Positions 21,480 to 34,379 of a DNA stretch of 64,000 nucleotides are shown in pieces. The DNA comes from Epiperipatus broadwayi (taxonomy: Eukaryota; Onychophora; Udeonychophora; Euonychophora; Peripatidae), in contig JAQFVV010012671.1 of the NCBI GenBank assembly GCA_028023455.1, positions 872,001 through 936,000 of the forward strand, given 5' to 3'. Both the position numbers and the translations under genes were made by a program. The notes beneath the pieces are model-generated. The model did not search any database and was not told the DNA's origin. It saw nothing but the letters and a program-made list of their open reading frames with translations. Position 1 is the first letter of the stretch. Every line of letters begins with the position of its first letter.

Positions 21480-22300
21480 TTATTATGCTTTCTAGATTAT
21501 GAAAAGGCATTTAATTTTAAAGTAATTTGGTAATAATTAAATCATTGAAATATTAACATAGATCTAGAATATCTTGTATCTGCTATAATTAAAGTGACAC
21601 TAAGAAGATAAACTTTGAGGAGTGTGTGGAACAAGATTATTATCTCCAGAAGACCTTTTACAAGAAAATTTATGGAAATGTATTGTGAAGCTAAGGAAAT
21701 AAAAATAAATAGATATTATATGTTTTCTAGATTTTGTAAATGATGTGATTTTCACAAATAATGCTCGAAAATTTCATGAGACATTGCAAAAACCATCAAA
21801 ACAAAAAGTAATATGGTAGGATTAAGGATAAATGTTAAAAAGAATGTTCAATGATTGCTCAAAAAAAAATATTAATAGTAAAAAATCAGAAATGTTAGTA
21901 ACTATAATTACTTTGGTCAAATTATTAATGTAGATAGAAATTTAATAGATGATATTATAGAATTAAATTTTAATTGAGGGTTTTTGATTAAAATAATTTA
22001 ATATTAATAAGCAACGTTTATATACTTGGAAAAGAAAGGTTTCTATAAAAAATGTTTTTCTGATTCTTATGATTCTGAGACTTTGACACATAATCGAAGA
22101 GTGAACTTTTATGACATATAATGTTTAGAATAACAATGAGCGAATGGAAATAAAATGCAAGTGAAAAATTTAAAAAGGTATCACTGAGATTATTGGAAAA
22201 AAAAAATAGAATGGAGGTTTGACTGAATCATAATATTGGAAGAGATGACAATAGATCGAAGGCAACTAAAATTTTAAACCAGATCTTAAAAGAGATTATA
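21480..22300 (+). pseudogene. LINE reverse transcriptase remnant
   Basis: In broken frames the plus strand shows LDYEKAFN at about 21493 (motif A, FxDYEKAFD), then GLRINVKKN near 21815 (the GLxINxxKT segment after the YADD box). Next come YNYFGQIIN near 21905 (the FxYLGxxI block) and DSETLTHN near 22070 (GSETWTLTK). The order and spacing match the C-terminal half of CR1/RTE-like reverse transcriptases. Many stops show a dead copy. Confidence 0.65.
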
Positions 22301-24370
22301 AAAGACTATATATAAAATAAAATTGTTGTAATGATATGAAAAAAAAGTTAAGATTAGATCAAATTAGATAGGATGAAATTGTAGTAATCTTCATCTTGAA
22401 GTTGTCTTATAGTAGTTATATATATATATATCACAATCAAAAATTTCAGTTAAGAGATGAAATTGAAAAAAAATTTTTTTTTTTTTTTGGGGGGGGGGAT
22501 ATGATGTTTCAGTCTGACTTTGAGAAATTCTTGTGATTAGCAATCAAAGAGTGACACTATAACTTAGATAAAGATAAATGAAGTTTCATAGAAATGTTGG
22601 CAGCCTACAGAGAGAACTTTTGTGTCTATAGGTAGGGATCTTTTAAAAGATTTTAAGTAGGATTCTTTGACTGGTGATTATAGAAATTTCTTAATGCAAA
22701 CTGGTAGTTACTTGATCATAAAGTTTCTGGATATTTTTCTCTATTTCCATTTATAATTTCATTGTTGCATCTAAAAACATCAGTGAAAATATTTAACACA
22801 TATACATATATAACTTTTATGGAGAGAGAATGTTTTGTTGGTAGTAGAATTTCAGAAAAGATATGGGTCTTCAAATTCCTCATTCATATAAAAATATCTG
22901 TATGTTGCTATTCATATAAGATTGTCTTTTATTTCTGAGTAAATTCAGTTAAAAACTATTGTTGGTTGTAAAACATGGTTTTTTTTTTAATGTTGGCCAC
23001 TATCTCTGATGTAGTGGCATGCATTGCAATCTTTTTTCAGATGCATGCATCAGGTGATTATTTTTTCATTGCATTGATAATCAATATTTCATGCTTTTGT
23101 AATAGAAGATTATAAGCATGAAAACTGATACAATTTTAGATCATTTCAGAACAATAAAATTTTCTGGTATTTTGTGATTTTTTTGTTCAAACAGGAAGTA
23201 CTTAAAATTAAGTATTGATCAGATCATTAGAAAAATTAAGCTAGCTATCTGGAAAATAAAATTTTAACCAGATTATAACATGAAAACATTTCCAACGTTC
23301 ATCTAGCCAGACTCAAACCCTAGATTGTGATATAGCAATTGAATACATTAACTATTTAGTATGAAGTTCTTTACAATATTATAATCATTATTAATAAAAT
23401 TACATAGGAAAAAATGTAAAATTATTGTTGATAAGAATTAAATGCTTTTTCTTATTATGTGATTATAATAGAAGATTATATATATATATTCATCATTGTT
23501 ATTTATATGTATCTTATGATAATTTTAAAATTCTAAAATATTACACCATATAATAATAGCTGATCATCATTGTGGTAATCTGTATGAATTTGACAACTTT
23601 CTTGATACAATGTATTTAACATCGTGTATTTAACCATAAAATAAGAAAAGCTTTGATGTAAAAAACTGCAACATAATATAATAAAATCTGTTACATTCTT
23701 TATCATTTGTTATTTAATCATGTTTTTCAAACATTTTATTTATATGGCAAATTAATCCTATATCAAAAATAAAATAATTGATTATAAAGCATTTCTCACT
23801 ATCTATAGGAATGATTCTTGACATACTATCTAATGCATCTATCTTCATTCATAGAGTTCAAGTTATGGCCTAATAAATAGTGTAAATTTTTTCAGGTCAT
23901 TATTTTAGGGTTTTCCAAGTTGTTTGCTTGCAGTAAACCTAACTTAATATTAAATCTAGATAGCAAAGATCACAGATTAATTTGTATTGCTAAGTTGAGA
24001 GTAAATTGGTGAATGTAAAATCAAACAATATGATTGTAATTTGATGTAGACTTCACTATTAGTAATAGACATTCTATAGTCTTCTGATCACTATGACTAT
24101 GAACTATTTGTATTTATTATTCATAGTATAATTCTTTCAATGAATTACAAAATAAAGCTTCAATCCATCTTTTGTTATGCTCATGTCATTATTAAATTGT
24201 TATAACTAGTTATGATAGCTCCTTCACTAAAACATAGTAAATTAAGAGCAACAGTAATATTTTATACTCAAAGAAAACAATGAACATATCAATTCCAACT
24301 TTATTATCTAAAAAGCATTAGGCTTGTATTTAATATTTTCATTGTTTTTCGGTGTCTATAATATTAGTAT
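22301..24370. other. AT-rich DNA with low-complexity runs and one SINE
   Basis: Holds an A/T/G homopolymer cluster at 22465-22498, TA microsatellites, and a tRNA-like minus-strand segment at 23285-23362 listed separately. No gene seen. Confidence 0.55.
23285..23362 (-). repeat. tRNA-derived SINE fragment
   Basis: On the minus strand tagttaatgtattcaattg (A-box-like) is followed about 25 bases later by gggtttgagtc (B-box-like). The spacing fits a tRNA-derived Pol III promoter. The body beyond the tRNA part is not recognisable. Confidence 0.45.
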
Positions 24371-24492
24371 AGGAAAGAAATCAACATTTAAACAATATCA
24401 ATAACAGTCTCAATCTGTTGTCAAGGCAACTCAATTGCCTTGACAACAGATTGAAATTGTTATTGATATTGTTTAAGTGTTGACTGCTTTCC
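24371..24492. repeat. Long near-perfect palindrome (arms 59 bp)
   Basis: 24371-24429 and 24434-24492 are inverted copies with a 4-base loop; the centre is gtcaaggcaactcaattgccttgac. Mismatches are few, so it is younger than most repeats here. It could be a small MITE or a hairpin-RNA source. Confidence 0.85.
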
Positions 24493-24499
24493 TGTATTA

Positions 24500-26110
24500 T
24501 TAATTTAATGTTAGTATAGCTTTTAATTTATTAAATCATTGATTTATTTAGATTATTCCGGCAAATTTTATCATTCTGCAAAAATCATAAGTACTACTAC
24601 TATAAACGATATGAATGTTAAATGTATATTTTTATGATTTTTTTTTTTTTGCAACATCTATCAACCGTCCAGTACAGCCAAAGTTAATAATTTAATAATA
24701 AAAGAAGCATAAAAAGCGTTGAAGTTTTATTAATATTGTATACACAAAACACAAAAATTTTAGATTTTTAAAAAGTTTATTTCAGTAATGGAATTAATTT
24801 AATTTCATCTATATAAAAAAGCCATTTTAAAAATTTATTATTTAGCTAATGAATCTTAAATCCTCTTATTCAATATATAATTTTACTTTTATATAGAATA
24901 ATTATTTTTATAAAACACATTTAATCCAATTATACACAAAACGGTAAATTTATAAATATTATTTTATTTATATTGCAAATATAAATTGTATATATAAATA
25001 AATAGAATATTCAATTTTTTTTAAGAAGATGAAGTGATAAAAACAGATATACATTTTTTTAAAAAAAAAAATTATGATTTTCATCACTGTTGACTTCACA
25101 TATTAGCGAATGGTATATTATAATAACTTTATAAGCTTCATAGCTACACGATCATCCACATTTATAAATGTTCCGTTTTATTTATTGTTTATAGCGCACA
25201 CTTTTTTTTTAGAACTAATGAATTATATAATTTAAGTGAGGAACGCTTATAACAAATGTATCTGAGGAATCTAAAAAATAATTTTAATTCATTATTTGAA
25301 TAAAAATGAGATTAACTATTGTTTAATTAACGATAAATATATTAATATTAAACAAAATATAATACTTAAAATAGTTTTGCTTGATGAGAACTATTCAAGA
25401 CCGGAAAAACGTAGGACAGCATTTGCATTAATAAAGTTTAATATTGAGGTAGCTTCTCTTCATAACACCTTTTTCAAATGTTAAAAAAATCTAACTGGAT
25501 AAATGTCTACAAATTTTTATGCAAAAGTTGATTGAGTGAAAGTACGTTCAACGATGTTAAATTTCTTGAGAGATTTTATTTGTGCAATCCTTCGATATAT
25601 TAGTGAAAAACTAATAATATTAAAAACTAGTTTAAGCAATGGCATTTTGTTTCGACAGAAAGATACCCATAGAGTAACTTGAATGTAACCGTTCAAAAAA
25701 CTGGCATCTTATGAATTATGTTATTGTTAGATTGTGAAAGAAAACAGCATTACAGGAGGAGTTATTGTTACAGATCAGACTCCAAATTAAAATATTACTG
25801 ACACACACACACACACACACACAAAGATCCTATCTCAAACTCATGTGTAGAAAATTTAAAAATTCATTTTTAACAAGGTATTAATGTAAGTTTCAACAAT
25901 TGTTAAATGTCGAGATATTAATTTGAAGTTTCAGACTTAACATGTTACTGAGGCATGGAATTATTTTAAGGTGCATGTTGTCAAACAGAATAAGGCTGTT
26001 CTTCAGTTCCCTAAAAAAAAAAAAATCCCAATTAATTTTCTGACAATGATCATATTATGACTGACTTGATTAAAAGAAAATAAGTGCAATTCTTTACTTG
26101 GCTGAATAAT
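24500..26110. other. AT-rich DNA with a CA microsatellite
   Basis: A (CA)n run lies at 25801-25823. The 62-codon frame at 25296-25484 contains RPEKRRTAF, discussed under rejected items. No supported gene. Confidence 0.5.
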
Positions 26111-26219
26111 AAAAATGAATGTAAAGATTCATGAACAGTCAATCATCATCAACAGTGCTCTGTTCTATAGAAAGATCCATAAAGAAGTCACAAACTTCAC
26201 TAATTCATTTCTCCAGTCT

Positions 26220-26610
26220 ATTCTTTTAATTTCCCATATCTTCAATTTGACATTTCTTACATCACTCAGAAAAGTCAATCTTTTTCATCATTTTTTCTTA
26301 TTTCAATTCACCATTCTCAATCCAAAACATCCTTTGTCCGATACAGTTTCTATCTATATTTCATTTTCAATCTTTTTTCATTTATTTTTTCCAAAACTTC
26401 CTCATTTATTTATTATTTTATTCATTCAACTAATTTTCTTCATTCTTCTCCATATCTACACTTCAAAACTACAATCTGTTTCTATTCATTTATTCATTGT
26501 CCATGTTTTCACAACTGTACAATAATACATTCACATAGCACTTATTTAATCTTTTCCTTAATTCTCTCTTCAAAGATCAAAAAAATATTTTCTTTTTTTA
26601 AATGTCATTT
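26220..26610 (-). pseudogene. LINE reverse transcriptase C-terminal remnant
   Basis: The minus strand reads CYVNVLLYSCE, then TWTMNK after a one-base shift near 26508, followed by WRRMKKIS and MNKI. This is the well-known block CYVWSVLLYGCETWT...FEMWCWRRMLKISWTDKVTNEEV of CR1/RTE-like non-LTR elements, with Trp codons turned into stops. The long plus-strand frame over the same bases (26115-26525) is a shadow made of Phe/Ile/Ser/His. Confidence 0.7.
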
Positions 26611-27079
26611 CTGTCAATATTCTTCTTCTTTTAACTTCATCTTTACTCAAATTACACAAATATCTAAATTCATGTAGCTGTTGAACTATAATATCATGAA
26701 TATTAAATTAACTTTTTATATTTTTTCCTACAAATAAACATGGTCTTCTAAACATTAATATTCATTCTTATTTCATACATCCTTCTTCAAATTTATTCAA
26801 CGTATTCTCGAGATTCTTTTCATCCTCAGTTATATTATATTGTTCATAAAGAATTTAAGAGATTTGATGGCTGTTAAGAAAAATTAAGAATGATTTGTAG
26901 ATTAAAATTGTAAAAAGATAGTTATTTTGTGATACATTGAAGAGAACACTTGAACTTTAAAATGATATTACAACCCTATTTAAATTGAGTTGATTGCATT
27001 TAAAACTGTTATATATCTATTCTACTGTCTCATTAGACAAAAATATCCAAACTGATAAGATTAAAAATACTTTATATTA

Positions 27080-27480
27080 ATTTAACAATGAAAAGTCTCC
27101 AAGCCTGATGAGATACCTGGTTTTATGGATTTTTTTAAAAATGGAGTCAAAAAGTTATGCAATCTGATTGCAAGAATGCTTTTATTTTCATAATTAATAA
27201 TCTAAAGGAGTTAAGAAAGAGTATAGTAATAGTAATGGATTATCATTAGAATTTGTTACAATGAAAGTATTTTCAAGATTATAATTAAATAAAGTGCTTT
27301 GGCATATATAAGTGTTCACTAGAATGTGATCTTAAAACATGAGTGGAAACCTCATCCATTGGCCAATTAAGATCCATGAAAGCTCTCAATATGTCTCTCA
27401 ACCATTTTCAAAAATATATATGAAATTGACCTGTATATAAAACTTCTGTTCGAACAAGAGCATAATGCAAATATTGAATT
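27080..27480 (+). pseudogene. LINE reverse transcriptase N-terminal (fingers) remnant
   Basis: Plus-strand residues KPDEIPGFMDFFKNG and KKLCNLIARML, starting near 27090, match the fingers block K.PGPDxIPxEFFK.G...L..L...ML of non-LTR reverse transcriptases. LRKSIVIVM follows near 27210 (WKxSIVVxLPKK in the family). It lies opposite in strand to the C-terminal piece at 26220-26610, so the two cannot be one intact copy. Confidence 0.6.
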
Positions 27481-28463
27481 AAGAGTTAAGTCAAGTAAAA
27501 TATTTTTCTCAACTATATCTCTTTCTCTTTCCAACCTTTATAATATATTGTTCTAGTTCATTCTATCAGAGGTGCAATCCAACAAATAATCTATATTTGG
27601 GGGGTCTATCTGACTACAGATTTAATCTACAATAAGTGACAACATTTTGTTTGTTTTTACAGTGATTTTTGATGACAAAGTATGCTAGCAAAAATAGAAA
27701 TTGAATTTTACTTCATTTCAATATTATATTACATTTAATTTTTTTATTAAGATGGTTATACTGAGTAAAATAAGAAAAATTGACACAGAGAATCACACAT
27801 TTCAAAAGAAATGTACCAACCACATATTTTTACAAAAAGAAATAGTAAATGGATGTGCCTAATATGTCTGAAAAGTGTTTCAGTTAATAAAGAACACTAT
27901 CAAAACTTCTGATCACAATAAAATTGTTAAAAAAGAAATATTAAAATAGAGAACTTGAAAATGAACTTCATCAAATAGCTGAATTGTTTCATAAAAATTT
28001 ACAAACAAGTCAGTTGTAATGATTTTTTTTCCTAGAATTTTTTTTATTTAATGGTGGAATTACTTCCTTCATATAAATGTAGTGGTTGTAATGACATTAT
28101 ACAAACATTCATTCACCAGTCAGACAAAAAAGAAAATATGGAATTTATATATAAGATACTAATGCTTTCAAAAAGATTAATTTGCTTTCTCCAAACTGAT
28201 TTGGACTAAAAGAATAGTTGCAATCAGTATTAGAATCTTACAGAAGCATGCCAAAGACATTTGTGACTGTTTCTACAGATGGATGAGAACTATTACCATT
28301 AAAAATATATTATAGCTCTGTAGTTAAAAGCACTTGTACTGGGTTTTTTTTTCAGCATTTTTTATTTAATGGCAGAATTATTTTTTTTGCATGAACATAG
28401 TGGTTGTAAATTTGATATCTGACAAACATTCATACATTCACCAATCAGACAAAAGAGGAAATA
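27481..28463. other. AT-rich DNA with a diverged repeat pair
   Basis: 28035-28160 and 28345-28463 share ttttttatttaatgg, tagtggttgtaa, caaacattcat and cagacaaaa. They are two diverged copies of one repeat, the second abutting the foldback at 28464. No gene seen. Confidence 0.55.
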
Positions 28464-29237
28464 AGGATTTTATATATTAGACCAGGATCAGAATTTAAAA
28501 TACAATACTTCCCACTATTTAATTCTTAAAAAAAAAAATCTTTATTTTTAAAACCCCTGTTATTCAACAATGCCCACCATTAACTTCTTTTAATGGGATA
28601 TGATTGTCCTTCAAACTTTTTTTTAAATTTTTTTAAAAAAAAATCTATTTACTTCAGGGCAAAAATAATTGTTTCCATTTCATATAATTGCATATTAAAA
28701 ATAACAACACAGTCTTCTATTTTAAAAATAGCCCATTAATTTCAAAATATATACAATCCATGCATAAATCTTGCCATTATAATCTGAATTATTATAACTG
28801 CATAGTTAAAATTACTTGTAGAGACATTTTATTATTATCTGAAATATAATAAAATCAATTACCATATCCCTATTGCTAAAAGGAACATAGGAAGGACTTT
28901 TATTTAATAATAACAATAAAATGACTCTATAGATATATTTTGAACAGGCAATTACTTGAAAGGGAAAAATTTGTTTTTGCCTGAAGCAAATATATCTTAA
29001 AAAAGATTGAAGGCCAATGATGTTACCCTATTAAAACAAGATAAAGATGACCAACCCGTTAACATGGGACAACTGCTTATAAGGTAGCTATGCTAACCTC
29101 TCAACCACCAATGCTTGACAAGGTGACCATTTTGCATTGACCAATAATAGTGATTTTAAAAATAAAGTTTTGTTAGAATTAAATAATGGAAAGTATTGTA
29201 TTTTAAATTCTGATCCTGGTAAGAAAATAAAATCCAA
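28464..29237. repeat. Foldback with 90-bp arms and a 600-bp loop
   Basis: 28464-28553 pairs with 29153-29237: aggatcagaatttaaaatac on the left against gtattttaaattctgatcct on the right. The loop is AT-rich and contains a tRNA-like SINE (29035-29135). This layout suits a small TIR transposon without its gene. Confidence 0.8.
29035..29135 (-). repeat. tRNA-derived SINE
   Basis: On the minus strand tggttgagaggttagcatag is a good A-box region (compare tRNA-Ser/Leu, TGGCCGAGTGGTTAAGGC). A weak B box, aacgggttggtcatc, follows about 40 bases on. Sits in the loop of the foldback. Confidence 0.55.
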
Positions 29238-29459
29238 GTTAATTAAAATTATGAAAATTATGGAAAATAATTTTTTTTAGATAGAATTACTTATTTCAGT
29301 TGTTTTCTAGTGATTATTTAGCTACTAAAATTTTCTTTTATTTGAATTCTTGTAAAAATAATTTTCCTTTAAGATGTATTTTCCCTTTACAGGGGAGAGG
29401 AAATTGTTGATGAAATTTCAAAATCTCTCATAAGATTTTTTTTAAGAATTATATAAATT

Positions 29460-30560
29460 TATTTCACTTTTGTCTATCTTCTTTTTCTGAGGCATTTGAC
29501 AAAATAAATAGATTTATTTTAGAGAATGATTGTTTTTGGTAGTTTAGATATTGAAAATATGTATTAACCAGTTGAGAGAATAAAAAATATTAATTCATTT
29601 CTATACTAAAGAAGCATGAATATTTTTCTGCAGATAGCATTAAGGTTATTTCTGATTTTCTATGTATTTTATGTGTTACAATGTGTTTTATAAGATTAGA
29701 AAAAGATCAGTTATTGTTTATGTTATTTTTCCTTTAATGTATTCTGTCTTTATTGATTTTCAGGAGAGTATGGTTATTAATCATTTTTCTGTTTCTTTAC
29801 AATTATTTATTAGACATGCTGGTGATTATTTATTATTCAAAAAGATAAATTGAAGGATTTTTTTTGATAAACTGAATGTTTTGATTCTAATATTAATTTT
29901 ATATTGAGGGGGGTACTTTTGAGTTTATTAAATTAAAATTTCTAGATTTAAATGTTGATAAAGTTAATGTTTTATTTTGCAGTCATTTTATTAAACAAAA
30001 ATATTTAATAAATATGTTAGGGCTAGACAATTATCAATCTTTTACTCATAAGAAAATTTCTTGGTTGAATTTACCAAAAGGCTTAATAATTTTGAAAATA
30101 ATGCTTATTTTCAGAGGAGTCAATGTGCTTCTGATTATATTGATATAGGTTATAATCATGAATTTATTAGAAATATTATATTTAATGAAAATATCTATAG
30201 GCCTGATAATAATAAAAATTTAACTGTTAGCGAGAGTAAAGTTTTTTTTTACCATTCAATTCATCAATTTATAGATTGGCTTATAAGAGTGGTCACTTAT
30301 TGGGTAGTATAAAAATATCCTGGAATAAAGACCTCGATTTAAATTCATTATTAAATAGTTCAAAACAGTAATTGATAGTAAATCTATACCTGATATAGTT
30401 TATAAGATTCCTTAGAGTTATCATAAAATTTATATAGGTCAGAGTTAATTAAGCCTTAATGGAAGAGTTAAAGTTCATAAGAGTAGAGTTAAATATAGAT
30501 ATCATGGTTGAGTTTTGTACATTCATGAACCCAGTGCTGCTGTATGTTGGTGTGCATATT
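29460..30560 (+). pseudogene. Penelope-like element remnant (RT plus GIY-YIG)
   Basis: Across broken plus-strand frames: EAFDKINRFILEN at 29493; RHAGDYLLFKK at about 29812 (reverse transcriptase box, YADD altered to HAGD); KLKFLDLNVDK near 29940 (FLD block typical of Penelope-like elements); and, about 450 bases later, DIVYKIP and KIYIGQ near 30390-30440. The last pair is the GIY-YIG endonuclease signature of these elements (VYxIPC...YIGQT). The open frame 30061-30312 (83 codons) lies in the linker region. Many stops; the Cys between the two GIY-YIG strands is lost. Confidence 0.7.
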
Positions 30561-30617
30561 ATTTGGGGCACAAAAGTGCTTCATCATGGAGGAACCAAGA
30601 TATCAAGATAATCAAAT

Positions 30618-31120
30618 TTATATAAACATGAAAATGTTTATATTTTCAAATCACTTGTTAGAAATACATTCTGAGTGTAAATATTTTATTATTTAAATAT
30701 GAAAGGATTACTTTTTTTACTTAAACTTACTGTGATAATTGCCTGAGTCTTGAATTTTAAAGCTCAAGTTTAAAATATACTATATATATATATATATTCT
30801 CTTATCATTGCATTAAAACGAATGTGCTGATGCCATTTTGTTGCAATAATTAATACAACTTATATGTAGATGTTTAGATTTCAAAATCACTTTATTGTTG
30901 GAAACATGTTCTGATTGTAAATATTGTTATTTGAATACAAAAGGGATACTTCTTTATTTAGACTTGTTGTGACAATTGCTCGAGACTCACAATATATGAC
31001 ATATATATTCTACCATTACACTAAAGACATACAGGACAACACCTTTTGTTGCTATAATTAATAAAATTTATATGTAAATAAAAATGTTTAGATTTTCCAA
31101 TCACTTTTATTTAAATATTC
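30618..31120. repeat. Tandem repeat, about 220-240-bp unit, 2.2 copies
   Basis: Units begin near 30618, 30857 and 31075 with aatgtttatattttcaaatcac or close variants, and share ctgattgtaaatatt, ttgaatac, tgtgacaattgc and gttgcaataattaa. They directly follow the Penelope-like remnant; such elements often carry terminal repeats in tandem, so these may be its 3' repeats. Confidence 0.6.
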
Positions 31121-31264
31121 TAATTTATATAAAAAAAATAACACCTTACTATACTTTATTTAAAAATATCTTATTTTGAAACATTGCCTCATAATTATAG
31201 TAATTATGCATGTAATAAAATTATCTTTATCAATGATATTTTACAGAGCTCATAAGTCTTGTTC

Positions 31265-31345
31265 AGATCACAGTAGTGGTAGAGTGGCTAAGTTTGGAAT
31301 GTGGGAGCCTAAAATCGATTCCACTGTTGTCTTGTGCAAGCTATT
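31265..31345 (+). repeat. tRNA-derived SINE fragment
   Basis: A-box-like tagtggtagagtggc is followed after about 30 bases by a B-box-like aaatcgattcc. Spacing and order fit a tRNA-derived head. Confidence 0.6.
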
Positions 31346-31349
31346 TTAA

Positions 31350-34300
31350 TAACAGTATTATTATTTTTTATTATGCTGTATTATTCTTTTATACAGTTTA
31401 TTAAATAGCTTTTCCTATTTTTAATAATACTTTTTTTAATGCAGTACTTTCTTTTTAGATATTTTACTAAATAGTTTATCCTTGGATGTGGACTTGGGTT
31501 TGTTAAATGTAAGGAAAACAGAATGAATAAAAAACATAATTTATATAAAGATGTTATCACACACTAAAATATTTAATTTTTAACAAATATAATGAATGCA
31601 ATTCCTTTGATTATAATAAAACTTACAAAGTCTAAAAAATATACTAGCAGAATAAAGAAAGTGTTTGATTTTTCTTTATATAATTATCCAACCTAACCTA
31701 TGAATAAACAAAAATAATGTGCAATGTGTTTTAATAGCTTCTTAAAATTTAGTGAATAAACAATCTAAGGATGAAAATTAATTCCGCCCCCCCCCCTAAA
31801 TAAGTCCTGACTAAATCCCTAATTGTTGAACTGTATAATAAAATATAATATATACAATACTACTTAGTTTTAATAAGTATTAATAAAATTAAATAATAGT
31901 GTAAATATTTTATTATTGAACGAAAATAAGAGAACCTATTTTAGTTAATAGAAAAATAAGCAAGTTATGTGCAAGAGGGTATAAATTAAAAGTAACCAAT
32001 GGATTTTTAAAATAAATAACTATTTTTAACAAGTTGGTGCTAATGAAATGAAAGAGTTACATCAGCTATGTTATTAAAAGTTGACCTAATTTGGTGATCT
32101 TAATATCAAAGTCCATCAATAAACAATATAAATATGAAAATTTAAAATATTGGATTATATGTATAATAAATTATACTTATTCATTGTGGAATCACACACA
32201 TAAAAAAATAAATAGTAGTATAATTTTGTTAATAGAAAATGTGAATAAGTTTAAGCATGAGATTTTGAATGGATTTTCAAATAAGAACTATTTTTTAACC
32301 AACTTAAAGTTGATCTAAATATTGGTAGAGAAGTCTAAGAATTACATCAGTTGGCATTACAGAGGATTATAGTCTGGCTGTATATAATATTTTTAATAAG
32401 TAGGTAAGAAATTAGAAATAGATTTATACAGTAATCAGAGCTGGCCTGAGAAGGGAAGAGGGCCAGTGTGATGTTTTCATGGGTGTGTGGGGTGCTGATA
32501 AAATTCTTTTAAATATGATAAAAATACTTAGACATTTAAAAATATTAATTTGCTTGTAGATATTTTCCTATCTCTGCTAGCAATTTCACAGGATTGTCCC
32601 AAAAAAATAATACGAAAACTTTCGAAAAAAAAAAAATTAAGAATTTCAAATTTACTAAATAAATATTTTGATTTTAAAGTATTATTTAATTATCGTTTCC
32701 AAAAAAAATTTTAAACATTACTTTGTTTTATTTTCACAAGTGTTTTAATCTCTGTATTTATTTTATATAAATTAATGAATAAAATCACCTAAGGTATTTA
32801 CCAAACATATTAAATGAATAAAACCATATTTTCAAGATTTTCTTGTGAAAGGCTGGGGAAAAAAACATTTTTGAATTTACAAATTTTATTTATAGAATAG
32901 GCCTGGGGGGGGGGGTAAAATTTATCTTGTACAAAGGCTCTTCTTACTCACATGATGGGACTGCATGAACTCACTACAGATCATGAAATTTGATTTGATA
33001 ATGCAGAAGTTTTCTTTTATAAAAAAAATGAATTAAAAAAAAAAAAAGAGTCAAAAACTACTGATGATAAATCTTTTTAAATCTGAGGCTATCCATCTCA
33101 TGAAGTCATCCTTTGATATTAAAATTGATTGGCTTTTGAAATGAATTATGGGAAGATTATTTTCTTTTATATATATACACGTTTTTTATATTTTGGTGAA
33201 TTTTACATGAAAAGGTCTATTTGCTAATAAATGAAACTATAGCCATGAGAGAATTTTTTGATAAAATTTTATTTTTCGGCTAGTTTTGTAATATTATATC
33301 ACTCTATTATATATAACCCAGAAAAATGTAGCTTAGATATGTAAATTTAAACTATCAATGACAAATTCTGATTTTTCTTATGATTTTAGTCTACATTAAT
33401 ATGATTCTCTCTTTTCTCATTTTAAAGGATTGAAATAAAAAAATTAAAGTAACTAATTTTTTTTCTTTTTGTGCCTTTTTTTTTTTTTTACTGGTATAAA
33501 CTAAAACATATGTATACTAAAACCATATGATTACACACATATATAAATTGATAATATAGATTATATTCATATGAAATATTGTGGAAGTAAATTACTCTTC
33601 ACATGCGGTATAACACAGATACACTCTCATATATATATATTGCAACCAGACAACACATAGAATGTTTAGATCAGGTTGCACTTGGGCAGCCAAAAGGAAA
33701 CAGCTCCAAGTATATAAGATAATGAATGACCTATTGATCCAATCATAAACTAGATGGGCATGTTGAGCGACATTATAAGTTTAAAGACTATTGATGTTAA
33801 TGTTAACTTCACAACAATAATATTTCCTGTTTATCATAGGGCTGTAGCTTAGGATATCTGAGGTAGCTAGAATATTTGTTACTTTGGACTTCTTATATTA
33901 TTAAAAACTTATAATAGCACCACTAGCAATCTAAGTTTAAACTTATACCTTTTATTAGAAATCCCATTGGCAACAGATCATAACCTTAGGGTTCATGAAA
34001 CTCACTAGCAATGTTGCACTACTCAGTTTACTTGGGGGAATGCATAGAGTGGATAAAGCAATATATATATATATGTTTTTTGCTAAGTAATAGTAACAGG
34101 TAAGTTATCCATGAATTCTCTCAAACAATGGTTGGCACAACTCTTGGTAATGATAAATTACATTACCTTTTTCTTCATTATCATATGAATTAAATAAATA
34201 CCCACCCACAAAAATATTTTTATTACTCAGGCTGCTACTTGGAATATATGTGAAGAAGTCTGAGATTTCTGTTTTCTCGATATAAGTTTATACTTTAATT

Positions 34301-34375
34301 GTTGTGGTGCTCTAATTTTATTCCTTTCATGATCCACTGGATCTGTTATTACTTACAGATTAGCCTTACATAAAA
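31350..34375. other. AT-rich DNA with homopolymers
   Basis: C run at 31786-31796 and G run at 32907-32915. The plus-strand frame 32091-32318 has random composition. From 33640 to 34060 the sequence is less AT-rich and could hold the decayed 3' LTR of the gypsy remnant that follows, but no second LTR copy is visible to confirm it. Confidence 0.45.
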
Positions 34376-34379
34376 TGTG

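Noticed and set aside
25380-25484. RPEKRRTAF in the frame 25296-25484 looks like the N-terminal arm of a homeodomain
   Set aside because: Only the RRTAF word fits. The following helix residues (Leu16, Phe20, Gln12) and the WF-N motif of helix 3 are absent, and the frame ends after 62 codons, so chance is more likely.
26115-26525. 136-codon plus-strand ORF rich in Phe, Ile, Ser and His
   Set aside because: The opposite strand reads as a LINE reverse transcriptase C-terminus, and the plus-strand frame is its pyrimidine-rich shadow.
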